From assembly GCA_021157815.1 (NCBI GenBank), contig JAGGVT010000041.1, forward strand, positions 1 through 36,396: a stretch of 36,396 nt of DNA, given 5' to 3'. Position 1 is the first letter of the stretch; each line of letters starts with the position of its first letter. The position numbers were made by a program, and so were the translations under genes. A model generated the notes under the pieces. The model ran no database searches. It had not been told where the DNA came from and saw only the letters and a list, made by a program, of their open reading frames with translations. This stretch comes from a bacterium. Lineage in GTDB: Bacteria > JAJVIF01 > JAGGVT01. This document shows positions 1-9,409 of this stretch, piece by piece.

Positions 1-5
1 CATCC

Positions 6-35
6 AAAAAAAACGCATCCTGCAGCAGGATGCGT
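6..35 (-). terminator. Rho-independent terminator of the YjbH-like gene
   Basis: Read on the minus strand, two 10-nt arms (ACGCATCCTG and CAGGATGCGT) separated by 3 nt form a perfect hairpin, directly followed by eight T residues. It begins about 25 bases past the stop codon of the minus-strand gene that ends at 61, so it is well placed to end that transcript. Confidence 0.85.
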
Positions 36-60
36 GAGAATTTTACAATCAGATGCTGTT

Positions 61-750
61 CTAGAATATGAAGCATGTTCCGATTAACATATCACCATCG
101 ACTATTCCGCCTTGTACTGACCACTGTTCATTTGCGAAATATCGAATACCCAACGAAAAGGCATCGTTGTCATTCGGTCCAAAAGTGCTTACATACTCGA
201 CGATTGCAATCATGTTGTCAGCGAGATTGAAATCCAGTCCAGCCCAGTAGTTGAATTCATCGTTAACCCAGTCAGCATCAACCCAGCTAAGGCCGCCGTG
301 AACACCAACCGCGCGGTCGATTGAAATATCATCCGACTGGAAATATCTTGATGCGACAAGATAGAACTGCGTCAAGGTATTTCCACCCAGATCGTTATAG
401 TCTACACCGAAAGCTACACCGGGCGTATCTTCATTTTCAGTTATGAAGGCATATTTGGCGTTTATACCGAAACCGTCATCGGCATCTGAATGGAAGAAAC
501 CGCTGGCACCCATCTCGAAATTTTCCGAAAGACCGCTAGTAAGCGTGAAAGCCCAGATTGTGTCATTGGCGCCCGCATCGCTGAAATCAAGGTAATTGAA
601 TCCCAACCATGCGCTTTCAGGAGTTGTAATATCCGCTGTCGGGCATATTAACAACCCTGTAGGGCCAGAAAAAGACGGCTCGGCGGATGCAAGAGCGCCA
701 AGCGCAAATACGAAGGCGAGAGCTAAAACCACGATAATGAATCGTTTCAA
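61..750 (-). CDS. YjbH-like outer-membrane beta-barrel protein
   Basis: A 229-residue secreted protein. Residues 1-23 form a signal peptide (MKRF, a long hydrophobic run, then ASA before EPSF). The mature part opens with GPTGLLICPTADITTPES, which resembles the start of YjbH/YmcA-type outer-membrane proteins, and continues with alternating aromatic strands ending in GTCFIF with a terminal Phe, as in many barrel proteins assembled by BAM. It is much shorter than full YjbH (about 700 residues), so it may be a small single-barrel relative. The start is TTG at 750, chosen because AGGAGG (757-762, minus strand) lies 7 nt upstream. A promoter at 806-834 and a terminator at 6-35 make it a monocistronic unit. 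The exact function is unknown; a porin-like or exopolysaccharide-linked barrel is an inference. Confidence 0.6.
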   Translation of the reverse strand: MKRFIIVVLALAFVFALGALASAEPSFSGPTGLLICPTADITTPESAWLGFNYLDFSDAGANDTIWAFTLTSGLSENFEMGASGFFHSDADDGFGINAKYAFITENEDTPGVAFGVDYNDLGGNTLTQFYLVASRYFQSDDISIDRAVGVHGGLSWVDADWVNDEFNYWAGLDFNLADNMIAIVEYVSTFGPNDNDAFSLGIRYFANEQWSVQGGIVDGDMLIGTCFIF

Positions 751-805
751 TTTAAGCCTCCTGAATTTGATTTACAGCGATTAAATCGCTATTAAACAAG
801 AAAAA

Positions 806-834
806 ATCCTATCACAACAAAGGATGCAAGTCAA
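806..834 (-). promoter_or_regulatory. Sigma70-type promoter for the YjbH-like gene
   Basis: On the minus strand, TTGACT (829-834) and TAGGAT (806-811) are separated by 17 bp, matching the -35/-10 consensus at 5/6 and 4/6. A perfect 7-bp inverted repeat (AGCGATT/AATCGCT, 776-790) lies in the leader between the promoter and the ribosome binding site. Confidence 0.5.
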
Positions 835-1024
835 TGTAATTCAAACTCGTGTAGTTGGTTAGTTTTGTTTAGCATGGATAATCTCGATGTTTATGTTAAG
901 CCTTTACGTCTGATGGTGATGGGTGGTACAATCTTAAATAGGCTGGCGCCAATCATATAAACGATATTTTTTATGGATAAGCCTATATATAAGTAAATCT
1001 CTCAGACCATATATCATCATTGAC

Positions 1025-1360
1025 TTGGCAAATAGATTTATTAATGTTTACTTGTCTTATATGATCCATCATGAAGATGGTTGGTATTTTGCAGAATGCC
1101 CGGAATTAGAAATAATGGACCAGGGCAGAACACAAAGAGAAGCGATTGAGAATTTGCAAAAAATGGTCATGGCAACCTTACTTGAGGCAGTTGAAACCAG
1201 GAACCTTGATGCAATGCTATTGGAATTAGGATTCAGAAAAACCGCTATTCATCAGGGAAAGCAATTTAAGTCAACAATATCATCATATGAAGATATGCAT
1301 CCCTTGAAGATGCAAGTCCCATTACCTCATGAACCTGAAAAGGCGACAGTCTCACCATAA
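1025..1360 (+). CDS. HicB-like antitoxin domain protein, orphan
   Basis: A 111-residue protein. Residues 6-60 (VYLSYMIHHEDGWYFAECPE, then a QGRTQREAIENLQ helix) match the HicB partial RNase-H fold: an edge strand, an acidic GWYFAECPEL strand, then a helix with EAIENL. HicB family proteins neutralise the HicA mRNA interferase and often repress their own operon. No C-terminal HTH or arc-type DNA-binding domain is recognisable; the tail after residue 75 is polar and unassigned. The TTG start at 1025 has no good ribosome binding site, and the frame stays open upstream, so the start is uncertain. ATG at 1061 would remove the first strand of the fold. No intact hicA is next to it: only 79 bases separate it from the convergent lipoprotein gene. 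Confidence 0.6.
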   Translation: MANRFINVYLSYMIHHEDGWYFAECPELEIMDQGRTQREAIENLQKMVMATLLEAVETRNLDAMLLELGFRKTAIHQGKQFKSTISSYEDMHPLKMQVPLPHEPEKATVSP

Positions 1361-1393
1361 ATGGCAAAAGGAAAGAAATCATCTAAGGAATAA
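1361..1393 (+). other. Ten-codon ORF, possible hicA remnant
   Basis: ATG immediately follows the HicB-like stop codon and encodes MAKGKKSSKE before TAA. Reading through that stop in the same frame gives ILKLLN and a second stop, so SSKE+ILKLL faintly recalls the opening helix of HicA (xGKELIKLL). The space to the next gene is too short for a whole HicA. It may equally be chance. Confidence 0.2.
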
Positions 1394-1439
1394 ATCCTGA
1401 AATTGCTCAATTAGCTTGAGACAATTTTACATTAACAAC

Positions 1440-4400
1440 CTAACCGACGCGTGAGAAAATCTCACCGTTGGCGCTGTATGTGTTGTCCTCGTATATCACG
1501 ATAATCTCGCAGTTTGTTTCGCTTGTTATAATCTCCGGCGATGTTCTAACCGCGCTTCCGGGACTTGGATCATTTACGATTTTGTCACCGCCGAAAGTAA
1601 CTCCGCCATCGCGTGAATAATCAGCATAGATGTCGGGGAAATCAGCTGTCGCGCGGTCATCGCTCCAGACAACATAGATATACCCCAGTGAATCAGTCGT
1701 GATGCCTGCTTCGTACGGGCGGTTGTTGGTCGTATCGTTGACGGATGAATTAGCAATAGCGAAACTGTCAATTGTAAAATTGCCTTTGATGATTTTAATC
1801 GCGCCAACCGATGAATCGCCCTGTGCGAATGCGACATATACCGCCTGGCCATCGGGGTCGGAATCGGTTATCGCGATATCGATTGAATTGATGCTCTCAT
1901 CATACGAATTGGAAATCAGTTTTGCTCCCGCGCTGAAATCATCCCCGCGGTTTGTGCTTCGAGCGATAAACACGTTGCTTCCGGATTGCCCATCCTGCGC
2001 GGCGCAGACATAGATGTTTCCGTTAACGGGCGACACAATCAGGTCGGCGACAGAGAACGAACGGTTATAAACCTCGCTGCTGTTTGCAACCACGACCAGC
2101 GAACCTGAAGGGAAAGTCTCGCCTGTGTCCGTGCTTTTCAGCAGTTCTACACTGTTGGATGCAGCAGTTGAGTCGTTGTCTTCGATGAACAGGAGGTAGA
2201 TTCTGGTCGGGTCGATTGGATCCTGCGCAAGGCTTATGCAGGAGATGTAATCAGAGCCGTTATAAATCTCAGACCTGTCGAACACGATGCCGCCGTTGAT
2301 GCTTCTTTCAATGTAGATCGTGTTTGTGCTCTGGTCAAACCATGCGACAACGATGATAAGGGCATCATCAGTTGCGATACTGAAACCGCCGGGCAGAACG
2401 GATGTCGGAATGAAATTGGATAGAGGCCAGCTGCTGCCGTTGTCGGCACTTCTCGCAAAGCCGATTCCCGGCTGAGAATCCGTGATTCTGATTCCCTTGT
2501 ATCCGGCGTATATGTTTCCATCGCCGCCATCGGCAAGTTTCATACCGCCTCCACCCATTTTCGTGATGTCAAGGTTGTTGAAATTTGTCTGCGATGCTAT
2601 CACGCGATGGCCTTGCGAGAAGTTCAATCCGGTTCCGTAGCATGGGGCGCAAATAATCTGGATATTGAAATCCTCGATATAATCATTTGAAGCGGCGCAA
2701 TCATCGGCGATTTCGCATGTCATGCCGACATAAAGCGGATCACCGTATCCGCCAACGCAGTTTGAATTGTCGAAAACGCGTGTGATTGTATTACTGGCGC
2801 CTGTCTGATCCTCTAAATCGGGATTGTCGAAATAGAAAGAATACGTTGTGATATTTGCATTGGAACTTGTGAATTCAGATGCCCTGATTGAAATCTCGGC
2901 GCCGTTAATTACTGACAACGTGCTGCCTGTCATTTGCGTGAAATTGGTTCCGTCGAGTGAATACTCAAAATATCCCTCACCTATGGGCCCGCATTCAGCG
3001 GGACATTCGACATGTATCTTATATTGCTTTGTCCAGTCATTGGACATCTGGCAGTCATCCTCGACTGCAAAATCGAGCAGCAGAAGGTATGGCTCCGCGC
3101 CACTCGCGGGGCAGTCGGGATGAGTTATCGTTCTGGTAACAGAAGATGTGCTGCGTGACTGGTCTTCAATTCGAGGATCATTGAAATCGAAAGTGTATTT
3201 CTCGATACTGCTGTTTGTGCTGGAGAATCCGCTGGCTTTGAAAATCATTTCATCGTTGTTTTGAATAGTGACTCCGAGCATCGGGAATGGTTCAAAAGGC
3301 GCGCCGTTTTGGGAATATGTCAGCGAGCCGGGCATAATAGGCCCGCATCCTTCACCACAATAAATGAATATCGTGAAAACGTCCTGCCAGTCGGCGGACG
3401 CATCGCAGTCGTCGGTGATTGTGATTGTCAGATGCAGCTCCAGCGTATCATTTGAGCCGCCGCAGTTTGGATTGTCGTATGTTCTTATGACTGTGCTGTC
3501 GGTAGAGGACTGGTCATCAAAATCCGGATTGTCAAAATCAAAATCGATATTTGTAACCTCTCCGCCCGGTATCGTTGCCAGAGCTTTTATTTTCATCTCA
3601 CTGCCATTTATAAAATGAAGCACATTGCCGTCAAGGCTGTTGAGGAATCCCATGCCGCCTGTTTCGCCGTACTGCATACGCACAGTGATAGGGCCGCATG
3701 TCGAACCGCCGGCTGATGCCACATCAATGGGGAAAACCTGATATGTCGCGAATTCATAGACTTTTGTGAATTCAAGCCCTTCACCCGGAATAAAATCAAC
3801 AAGTTCGCCAAGGGAACCGTAGTTCATCCCTTGATGCCGGCTGTCGATGACTTTAACAAGACCCCAGTATGAACCTGCCTCCGCGAGAAGGTCGTTGTTG
3901 ATTTCGACCAGATAGATTAGAGGGTCATTATCGATGCCTGTTCCGCCTGTGGGAGTGTCTGATGTGTCGTTCTTAAATGTAACGCCGGGAACTTCGGCTG
4001 ACACATTTGTTATTTCACTTGATGCTTTGATAGCGTCAAGGTCATTCAGGAATGAGTCGATTTTAGTTGTTGAATGCTGCCAGTCCCAGACTTTAACCCG
4101 CACAGTTGCTGACGATGACGCCTGCGCGTCGTTCAGGTTATTAGCGGGGATATCAACCTCGATTTTCCACGGCTCCTTGATATTGAACTCGGGCAGCCAG
4201 TATTGGGGAGTTAATCTGTCCATCCAGTTGAAAGTAGATTGCCCGTAACCGCCGAACATAAGCAGCGTCGCGTTGATTGTCTGTCCATAGGGCAGATGCA
4301 GAATCATGTCATCGTAATATGATTCACCCTGATTGAGAACGTTATGCCCTGACGCGTTTGCGAGATCGGCGAATCCGGTATCATAGGTCGGATCAACGTT

Positions 4401-5039
4401 TCCGACTGACGGGTCCTCTGCGAGAATGATATAGGGATATGCGTTTGTCGCGATATCATCAGTCGGATCAAGAAGCAAATCCTCGATATTCGTGTATCCA
4501 TCAGCGTTTGTAATAGTTACCGGGTTAAGCACAATGCCGGTTTTTGCAAATTCCACTTCTCCCTCAATTATATATATAAGTTTGACATCGAAGATTCTCA
4601 AATCATCCCTGTTTTTCGCGGATGGCGGCTCAAGGGCATTCGCCCGCTTGTATGGATGAGTCGTTTTGAATCTTAGAACGATATCGTTTTGTTGATTGAC
4701 GGAAACGCTGTCAATCCTCAGGCAGTCTTTGCATGGTACGGATGTGAAATAATAGGAGAGCGCGGTGAGGAAGGAATCTCCTTCTTTGAGCGCGGTTCTG
4801 ATTGGGACAAGTTCCGCGGAAAAGTTCTGTGTGTCAACGCGCAGATTGAACGCTCCCATAAGACCGCGTCCAACCGATATGTCGGACTCATCTCCTTCGC
4901 TTATTAAAAGCGGGAAAGAATCATCCGCCGCGTTTGGCTGAACCGGGATGCCGGGTTCAATCGGGCTTTTGGATGAACATCCCCAAAGAATTGCGAACAG
5001 GAATAAAGGCAGTATCCATAATGCTCTTTTCTGTAACAT
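1440..5039 (-). CDS. Large lipoprotein: family N-terminal module, three Cys-containing PKD-like repeats, Asp-box propeller
   Basis: About 1199 residues. A hydrophobic leader ends in LWGC (Cys21), predicting lipidation and membrane anchoring. Residues 47-442 form a module shared with three other genes in this window: an ELVPIR strand, a C-x2-C pair (103, 106), a THPYK motif, a DLRIFDV strand, NADGYT, then GLVKVIDS and EFATYQVFPIDV. Next come three tandem repeats of 115-118 residues, each starting CGPI (448, 565, 683) and carrying an F-D/N-DP-x-x-x-DQS core, a conserved Cys before a loop and a DDC motif. The last 400 residues hold sialidase-type Asp boxes (SADNGSSW, SINGGIVF, STDTGETF, STNRGDDF, SRDGGVTF), implying a beta-propeller. 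Start: ATG 5039 with AGGGTG just upstream; GTG 5048 is possible. Probably a surface or periplasmic binding or adhesion protein; no catalytic residues are recognised. Confidence 0.75.
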   Translation of the reverse strand: MLQKRALWILPLFLFAILWGCSSKSPIEPGIPVQPNAADDSFPLLISEGDESDISVGRGLMGAFNLRVDTQNFSAELVPIRTALKEGDSFLTALSYYFTSVPCKDCLRIDSVSVNQQNDIVLRFKTTHPYKRANALEPPSAKNRDDLRIFDVKLIYIIEGEVEFAKTGIVLNPVTITNADGYTNIEDLLLDPTDDIATNAYPYIILAEDPSVGNVDPTYDTGFADLANASGHNVLNQGESYYDDMILHLPYGQTINATLLMFGGYGQSTFNWMDRLTPQYWLPEFNIKEPWKIEVDIPANNLNDAQASSSATVRVKVWDWQHSTTKIDSFLNDLDAIKASSEITNVSAEVPGVTFKNDTSDTPTGGTGIDNDPLIYLVEINNDLLAEAGSYWGLVKVIDSRHQGMNYGSLGELVDFIPGEGLEFTKVYEFATYQVFPIDVASAGGSTCGPITVRMQYGETGGMGFLNSLDGNVLHFINGSEMKIKALATIPGGEVTNIDFDFDNPDFDDQSSTDSTVIRTYDNPNCGGSNDTLELHLTITITDDCDASADWQDVFTIFIYCGEGCGPIMPGSLTYSQNGAPFEPFPMLGVTIQNNDEMIFKASGFSSTNSSIEKYTFDFNDPRIEDQSRSTSSVTRTITHPDCPASGAEPYLLLLDFAVEDDCQMSNDWTKQYKIHVECPAECGPIGEGYFEYSLDGTNFTQMTGSTLSVINGAEISIRASEFTSSNANITTYSFYFDNPDLEDQTGASNTITRVFDNSNCVGGYGDPLYVGMTCEIADDCAASNDYIEDFNIQIICAPCYGTGLNFSQGHRVIASQTNFNNLDITKMGGGGMKLADGGDGNIYAGYKGIRITDSQPGIGFARSADNGSSWPLSNFIPTSVLPGGFSIATDDALIIVVAWFDQSTNTIYIERSINGGIVFDRSEIYNGSDYISCISLAQDPIDPTRIYLLFIEDNDSTAASNSVELLKSTDTGETFPSGSLVVVANSSEVYNRSFSVADLIVSPVNGNIYVCAAQDGQSGSNVFIARSTNRGDDFSAGAKLISNSYDESINSIDIAITDSDPDGQAVYVAFAQGDSSVGAIKIIKGNFTIDSFAIANSSVNDTTNNRPYEAGITTDSLGYIYVVWSDDRATADFPDIYADYSRDGGVTFGGDKIVNDPSPGSAVRTSPEIITSETNCEIIVIYEDNTYSANGEIFSRVG

Positions 5040-5312
5040 AACAATCACCCTGTATAAACTGCATATTTAAAGAATAAATCAATAATATTTCCATATAAGG
5101 ATTTAGATTTTATCATTTTTGCAAATGAAAGTCGCTTGATTGGTGTGGAAAAGGAGTGAATTGGTTGTGGGGTTATCGTACGACTTTACGATATGTAAGC
5201 TGAAGCGGGCGGCTGCATTGTTCTATAAATATTGATGTTGTGTTATTTATGATATACGACTTGATATGGGCTGACACCACGGCTCATGCTGTTGTTTTGC
5301 AACGGTCTCAGT

Positions 5313-8300
5313 TTAGAATAATTTTCCGAACGTATAGTAAATATCGGACTCACCGCTGAACGGAGTTCCCATATCGCTGGATGCGTTTCTCTCATCGCCC
5401 CACACCAGCATAATGCCTGAATTAGATGAGATTAGAATAACAGGCGGGCCCTGTGTTACATTCTCAGGAGATGAGTCGCTGTTAATCTTCACGTTCTCTG
5501 CAAACGTCGGCCTGTCGGGCATCAGCGCAAATGAGAAATAGACATCGCCGCCGAAACCATCCCTGAAATCCCGCCATGCGATAAAGGTTCGCCCCATCAT
5601 GTCAGTGCCGATCGATGGATTATCCTGAAGAATCTGGTTGCCCGGACTTTCAACAGAATCATTCACTTTACGATTAGGTATGAAAGTCAATCCGGTCAAT
5701 GAATAAGAATAAAAGATGTCAAAATCGTTTATGGTATCTCCGTCCCGGCTGTCCTGCCAGGCGACATAAATCGCACTGTTCATTCCGACAGCGACCGATG
5801 GATGAGTGGAAATTCCGTCATTAGCGGCTGAATCGACAATTCTCACAGGCGGATAGAACTGCGATCCTGAACGCTGATAACACACCATGATGTCTGAATT
5901 GTCACTAATCGAGTTATTTTTTCCTTCGAATGCAATGACGACGGTACCGAACTGCGCGGTTGCCGCGGATGGGAATTTGCCATCATCGGCAATAGTCAGA
6001 GGAGAATCAAACGTGTTGCCGCCATCAGTGCTTCGCGCCAGCCGGAGCGGTACATTGCCACCGGACATCGTACCGGTGAAGAAGTAATTTATTGTTCCTT
6101 CAATATCAACTGCCAACGTTGGTCCGCCATAATCGTTCTCACCCGTACCCACTTCTACAGGAGCGCCAAATACACCCTGATGATCTGTAATGTGATAGTA
6201 ATATGAGTTGCCGTCCGCGTAAGCAAGATGAAGATTGCCCATAAAATCAGCAATCAATGTGGGTCGCAGGTCGGCGGGAGATGCTGAAATCAAATTCGAG
6301 TTAGCGGTGAGAGGCGGATTGAAAGAACGTCCGCCATCGATACTCACGCTGTATTTAATTGCAGGACCGCCGGACACATTCCCCTCATCCACCCAAGCGA
6401 CCACGACAGCTCCTGTTGTAAGCAGTACGGCGCTTTTTTGTCCGCCACCCATAAATGAGTGGCTGTTATATGAATCTTCCTCATTGAGCATGTAATTCTC
6501 GCAAAAAGCGACCTCGCCTGGAAACCCGCTTAGCGGTTCTGAGACTAATTTAAGGCGAGTTACACCCTCAAGCGGAGGACTGGAATCATCTTTCACTCGC
6601 AACATTACATTATGCGATCCTTGGCTGAACCTGCGCTGAATGACGCTACCTGTCGCTTCCACAGTGAAATCCGGGCTTTGGGGGTCATAGTCGAAATCCC
6701 ATTCATAGGCTACAACTTCGCCGTCACTATCGTATGAATCCTCACCATCAAGAGTAATCAAAGTGCATTCACTGAACGGGGATGGCGGATCAACAGTGAA
6801 AACAGCATGAGGCGGCGAATTAGGCTGCACCAGAATCTCTATTCCGAATATGCCCTCGAGAGGAGGATCACCATTATCCAAAACCCGCAAAACGGCAAAG
6901 TAATTCTCGGGATGGGACGGGTTTGGATTGTCATACCTGTGCGGTGGCGGTGTAGCGCCTGTATCATCAGGTACAAACTCCCCTTCGAATTCAAAATCCC
7001 ATTCGTAGGTTGTTATTTCGCCATCAGGATCGAACGAATTAGTCGCGTCAAAAGTAATCGACTCTCCGGAAGTTATTTCAGGAAGACGCGGGTCAGTTTT
7101 AAAAGACGCCTCAGGCGGTATGTTTGGCGGATATGCCGCTACTTCAACTTGAAAAATCTGGTAGTTTGTGAAGTCATTGATATTGATTATTCCAAGCTCG
7201 CGCGTTGTTCCAACAGGCCCGTTGCCGCCGCCCACCAGCGAATCGCGAATCGCCGCAATGCCGAAATATGTTCCACCCTCCGGGTCAAGTTCGTTATCGA
7301 GTGTGAAAGTGTAAACGTACGGATCTGTCCATACACCTGTACCGATAACACTCTCCGGCTCAACAAGAGGATTTTCCAAAAGTTCCGGTAAATAAATTTC
7401 AACGCCTGTCACATCGGAAGCAGATGAAATGTCAGTCAGGCTGCCGTTAAAATAATCAATCGCGCCACTGCCCGCCAGACCGGCCTGCCAGTCATAAACG
7501 GTAACGCTTAATGTCGCATGGGTATCAGACCCTCCATGCGCAAGAGTGTTGTTTGAAATATTAACAAACGCTTTCCATGCCTCTTTACGATGGAACTCAG
7601 GGAGGAAATAACGTGGATTAGTCCTGCAGCCGACATCCGGAAAAGGAATGTCGAAATTGGATGAATGCCCGTAACAGGCATCGAAAGCCATTACTAATTC
7701 AAGATTGCCGCCGGGCTCAATGTTAAAAATATAATTGACATCATCTGTTCTACCACCCTGGGGAAATACATTCTGCCCCTGAGGAGCTGTAAGAGTAATC
7801 CAACCGTTTACGGGAGCAATATCCTCACGAAAATTACCCTGTCTCGCGTCTTCAAAGAACATCTTGTAAGCGTGGAGATTCGCGCTTGTTGAGTAAATAT
7901 TGTCATCCATATATTCATCAAAAAAAGTTGTGTAACCATCGGCATTTACAACCAGGTCCGGCCTGCACCGAATTGTCTCGTTGGGATTGCCGTCACCATT
8001 CACATCTGATTTCAGTTGGGAGTAAATCCTGCTGCCTTCTGAGAAGATAATCCCGTGTACATCAAACAGGTGGAGGTCTATTCGCTCACCGGGCTGCGGG
8101 TCTGACAGGTTGCCCGGAATAGGAATAGGGTGATGAAGCCTGAACGTCACCTCGAGAAATTCATCATTTTCAGTCAATCCAACACCCACGACCTGCAGGC
8201 AATCAGCACAAAGGGAATTGAGAAATCCTGTAATGTCCGACTGGTATGTGTCACCAAGGGCTGATGCGTTTCTTATTGGAACCAGTTCCGCGGTTAATTC

Positions 8301-8522
8301 ATCGCGGTTTAGTTCAAGGGAGTACATCAGAAAAACCCCGACCTCGGAACTGTCGCCGGTATTCGCACTTGGGTATGATTGAATATCGTCAGGCAGGTTG
8401 ATTGACGATGATGGCATTTCATCCTGTTCGCCGGGAAGCATTGGATTTTTTCCACCGGAAGAACAACCGGCGGTAATTAATGCCAGAATAAAAGCCATTG
8501 TGATTATACGAGTGATAGTCAT
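5313..8522 (-). CDS. Lipoprotein: family N-terminal module, two PKD domains, Asp-box propeller
   Basis: 1069 residues, paralogous to the 1440-5039 gene. The lipobox is ITAGC (Cys20). The shared module spans about 55-462 with ELVPIR (79-84), CADC (105-108), HHPIPIP, DLHLFDV, VNADGYT, VYDWQ, GTYFGIAAIRDS and FTNYQIFQVEV. Two PKD domains follow (about 468-565 and 570-662), each with FDPDGEITTYEWDF-like or YDSDGEVVAYEWDF cores. Residues 670-1069 carry Asp-box motifs (SIDGGRSF, STDGGNTF) and repeated VAWQDSRDGD, IAWRDFRDG and LVWGDERNA strands, typical of a sialidase-fold propeller without an evident active site. Start ATG 8522 has AGAGGAG 6 nt upstream. A promoter-like pair, TTGACT (8581-8586) and TAAATT (8559-8564) with a 16-bp spacer, lies upstream on this strand, and a 6-bp hairpin (8543-8558) sits in the leader. 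Role inferred: extracellular binding or adhesion. Confidence 0.78.
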   Translation of the reverse strand: MTITRIITMAFILALITAGCSSGGKNPMLPGEQDEMPSSSINLPDDIQSYPSANTGDSSEVGVFLMYSLELNRDELTAELVPIRNASALGDTYQSDITGFLNSLCADCLQVVGVGLTENDEFLEVTFRLHHPIPIPGNLSDPQPGERIDLHLFDVHGIIFSEGSRIYSQLKSDVNGDGNPNETIRCRPDLVVNADGYTTFFDEYMDDNIYSTSANLHAYKMFFEDARQGNFREDIAPVNGWITLTAPQGQNVFPQGGRTDDVNYIFNIEPGGNLELVMAFDACYGHSSNFDIPFPDVGCRTNPRYFLPEFHRKEAWKAFVNISNNTLAHGGSDTHATLSVTVYDWQAGLAGSGAIDYFNGSLTDISSASDVTGVEIYLPELLENPLVEPESVIGTGVWTDPYVYTFTLDNELDPEGGTYFGIAAIRDSLVGGGNGPVGTTRELGIININDFTNYQIFQVEVAAYPPNIPPEASFKTDPRLPEITSGESITFDATNSFDPDGEITTYEWDFEFEGEFVPDDTGATPPPHRYDNPNPSHPENYFAVLRVLDNGDPPLEGIFGIEILVQPNSPPHAVFTVDPPSPFSECTLITLDGEDSYDSDGEVVAYEWDFDYDPQSPDFTVEATGSVIQRRFSQGSHNVMLRVKDDSSPPLEGVTRLKLVSEPLSGFPGEVAFCENYMLNEEDSYNSHSFMGGGQKSAVLLTTGAVVVAWVDEGNVSGGPAIKYSVSIDGGRSFNPPLTANSNLISASPADLRPTLIADFMGNLHLAYADGNSYYYHITDHQGVFGAPVEVGTGENDYGGPTLAVDIEGTINYFFTGTMSGGNVPLRLARSTDGGNTFDSPLTIADDGKFPSAATAQFGTVVIAFEGKNNSISDNSDIMVCYQRSGSQFYPPVRIVDSAANDGISTHPSVAVGMNSAIYVAWQDSRDGDTINDFDIFYSYSLTGLTFIPNRKVNDSVESPGNQILQDNPSIGTDMMGRTFIAWRDFRDGFGGDVYFSFALMPDRPTFAENVKINSDSSPENVTQGPPVILISSNSGIMLVWGDERNASSDMGTPFSGESDIYYTFGKLF

Positions 8523-8667
8523 ATCAGCTCCTCTTGATGAAACCGGTTTGACAACCGGAATTTAAGGCATACTTATTCATAGTCAAAATAACGCTCTGCC
8601 TGCACAGCAGAAACGCAAATTGCCCAATAGAATTATAGCATATTTATTCAATGCGTTCGATTTGATG

Positions 8668-8673
8668 TATAAT
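8668..8673 (+). promoter_or_regulatory. Possible -10 element upstream of clpP
   Basis: A perfect TATAAT lies about 120 bases before the chosen clpP start. The hexamer 17 bp upstream (TATTCA, 8645-8650) is a poor -35, so this is only a candidate. Confidence 0.3.
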
Positions 8674-8791
8674 GTTCCGTTGAAAAAGTTCTGGATTATC
8701 AGTCGATACATAATATGTCAGGTACTATCCTGAATGGGTGTTTGAAGAAACTAAAAAAAATATATTAGAAAAACCGGGAGAGAAAAAAGAG

Positions 8792-9394
8792 ATGACCCTT
8801 GTACCATTTGTAATAGAACAAACCGCTCGTGGTGAACGTTCGTATGACATCTATTCGCGACTTCTGAAAGATCGCATCATTATGCTTGGAAGTCCAATCA
8901 ACGATCAGATTGCAAATGTAATCGTCGCACAGCTTCTGTTTTTGGAAAAAGAGGATCCTGAAAAGGATGTCGATTTGTATATTAATTCGCCCGGAGGCAG
9001 TGTTAGCGCGGGGCTTGCGATATACGACACGATTCAGCACATACGCTCAGACGTATCCACGATAGTTGTGGGCATGGCCGCGAGCATGGGCGCTCTTATC
9101 CTTACTGGAGGATCAAAGGGCAAACGTTTTTCGCTGCCCAATTCGGAAATACTGATTCATCAGCCGTGGGGAGGCATGCAGGGGCAGGCATCTGACATGA
9201 AAATCCACGCGGAACATATTGTCAAAACGCGAGAACGCCTTAATGAAATTCTTATGAAACACACAGGGCAAAGTAAAAAAGTTATTGAGAAAGACACAGA
9301 CAGGGATAATTTCATGTCGGCAGATGAGGCGATGGAATATGGTATCATTGATCAGGTGATTGTAAGCATGCCAGACAAGTCCCGGGAAAAATAA
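8792..9394 (+). CDS. clpP: ATP-dependent Clp protease proteolytic subunit ClpP
   Basis: A 200-residue serine protease subunit that forms the double-heptamer barrel degrading proteins fed by a Clp ATPase. The catalytic triad is visible: Ser98 in GMAASMGA, His123 in LIHQPWGG and Asp172 in DTDRDNF. The oxyanion strand [10 protein letters not shown] is intact. ATG 8792 is chosen because the protein then opens [20 protein letters not shown], the usual ClpP start, with GGGAG about 11 nt upstream. A GTG at 8738 in the same frame would add 18 residues of polar leader and is less likely. The clpX gene starts 15 bases after the stop, so the two are almost certainly cotranscribed and form ClpXP. Confidence 0.96.
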   Translation: MTLVPFVIEQTARGERSYDIYSRLLKDRIIMLGSPINDQIANVIVAQLLFLEKEDPEKDVDLYINSPGGSVSAGLAIYDTIQHIRSDVSTIVVGMAASMGALILTGGSKGKRFSLPNSEILIHQPWGGMQGQASDMKIHAEHIVKTRERLNEILMKHTGQSKKVIEKDTDRDNFMSADEAMEYGIIDQVIVSMPDKSREK

Positions 9395-9409
9395 GGAAAA
9401 AAGCATAAA

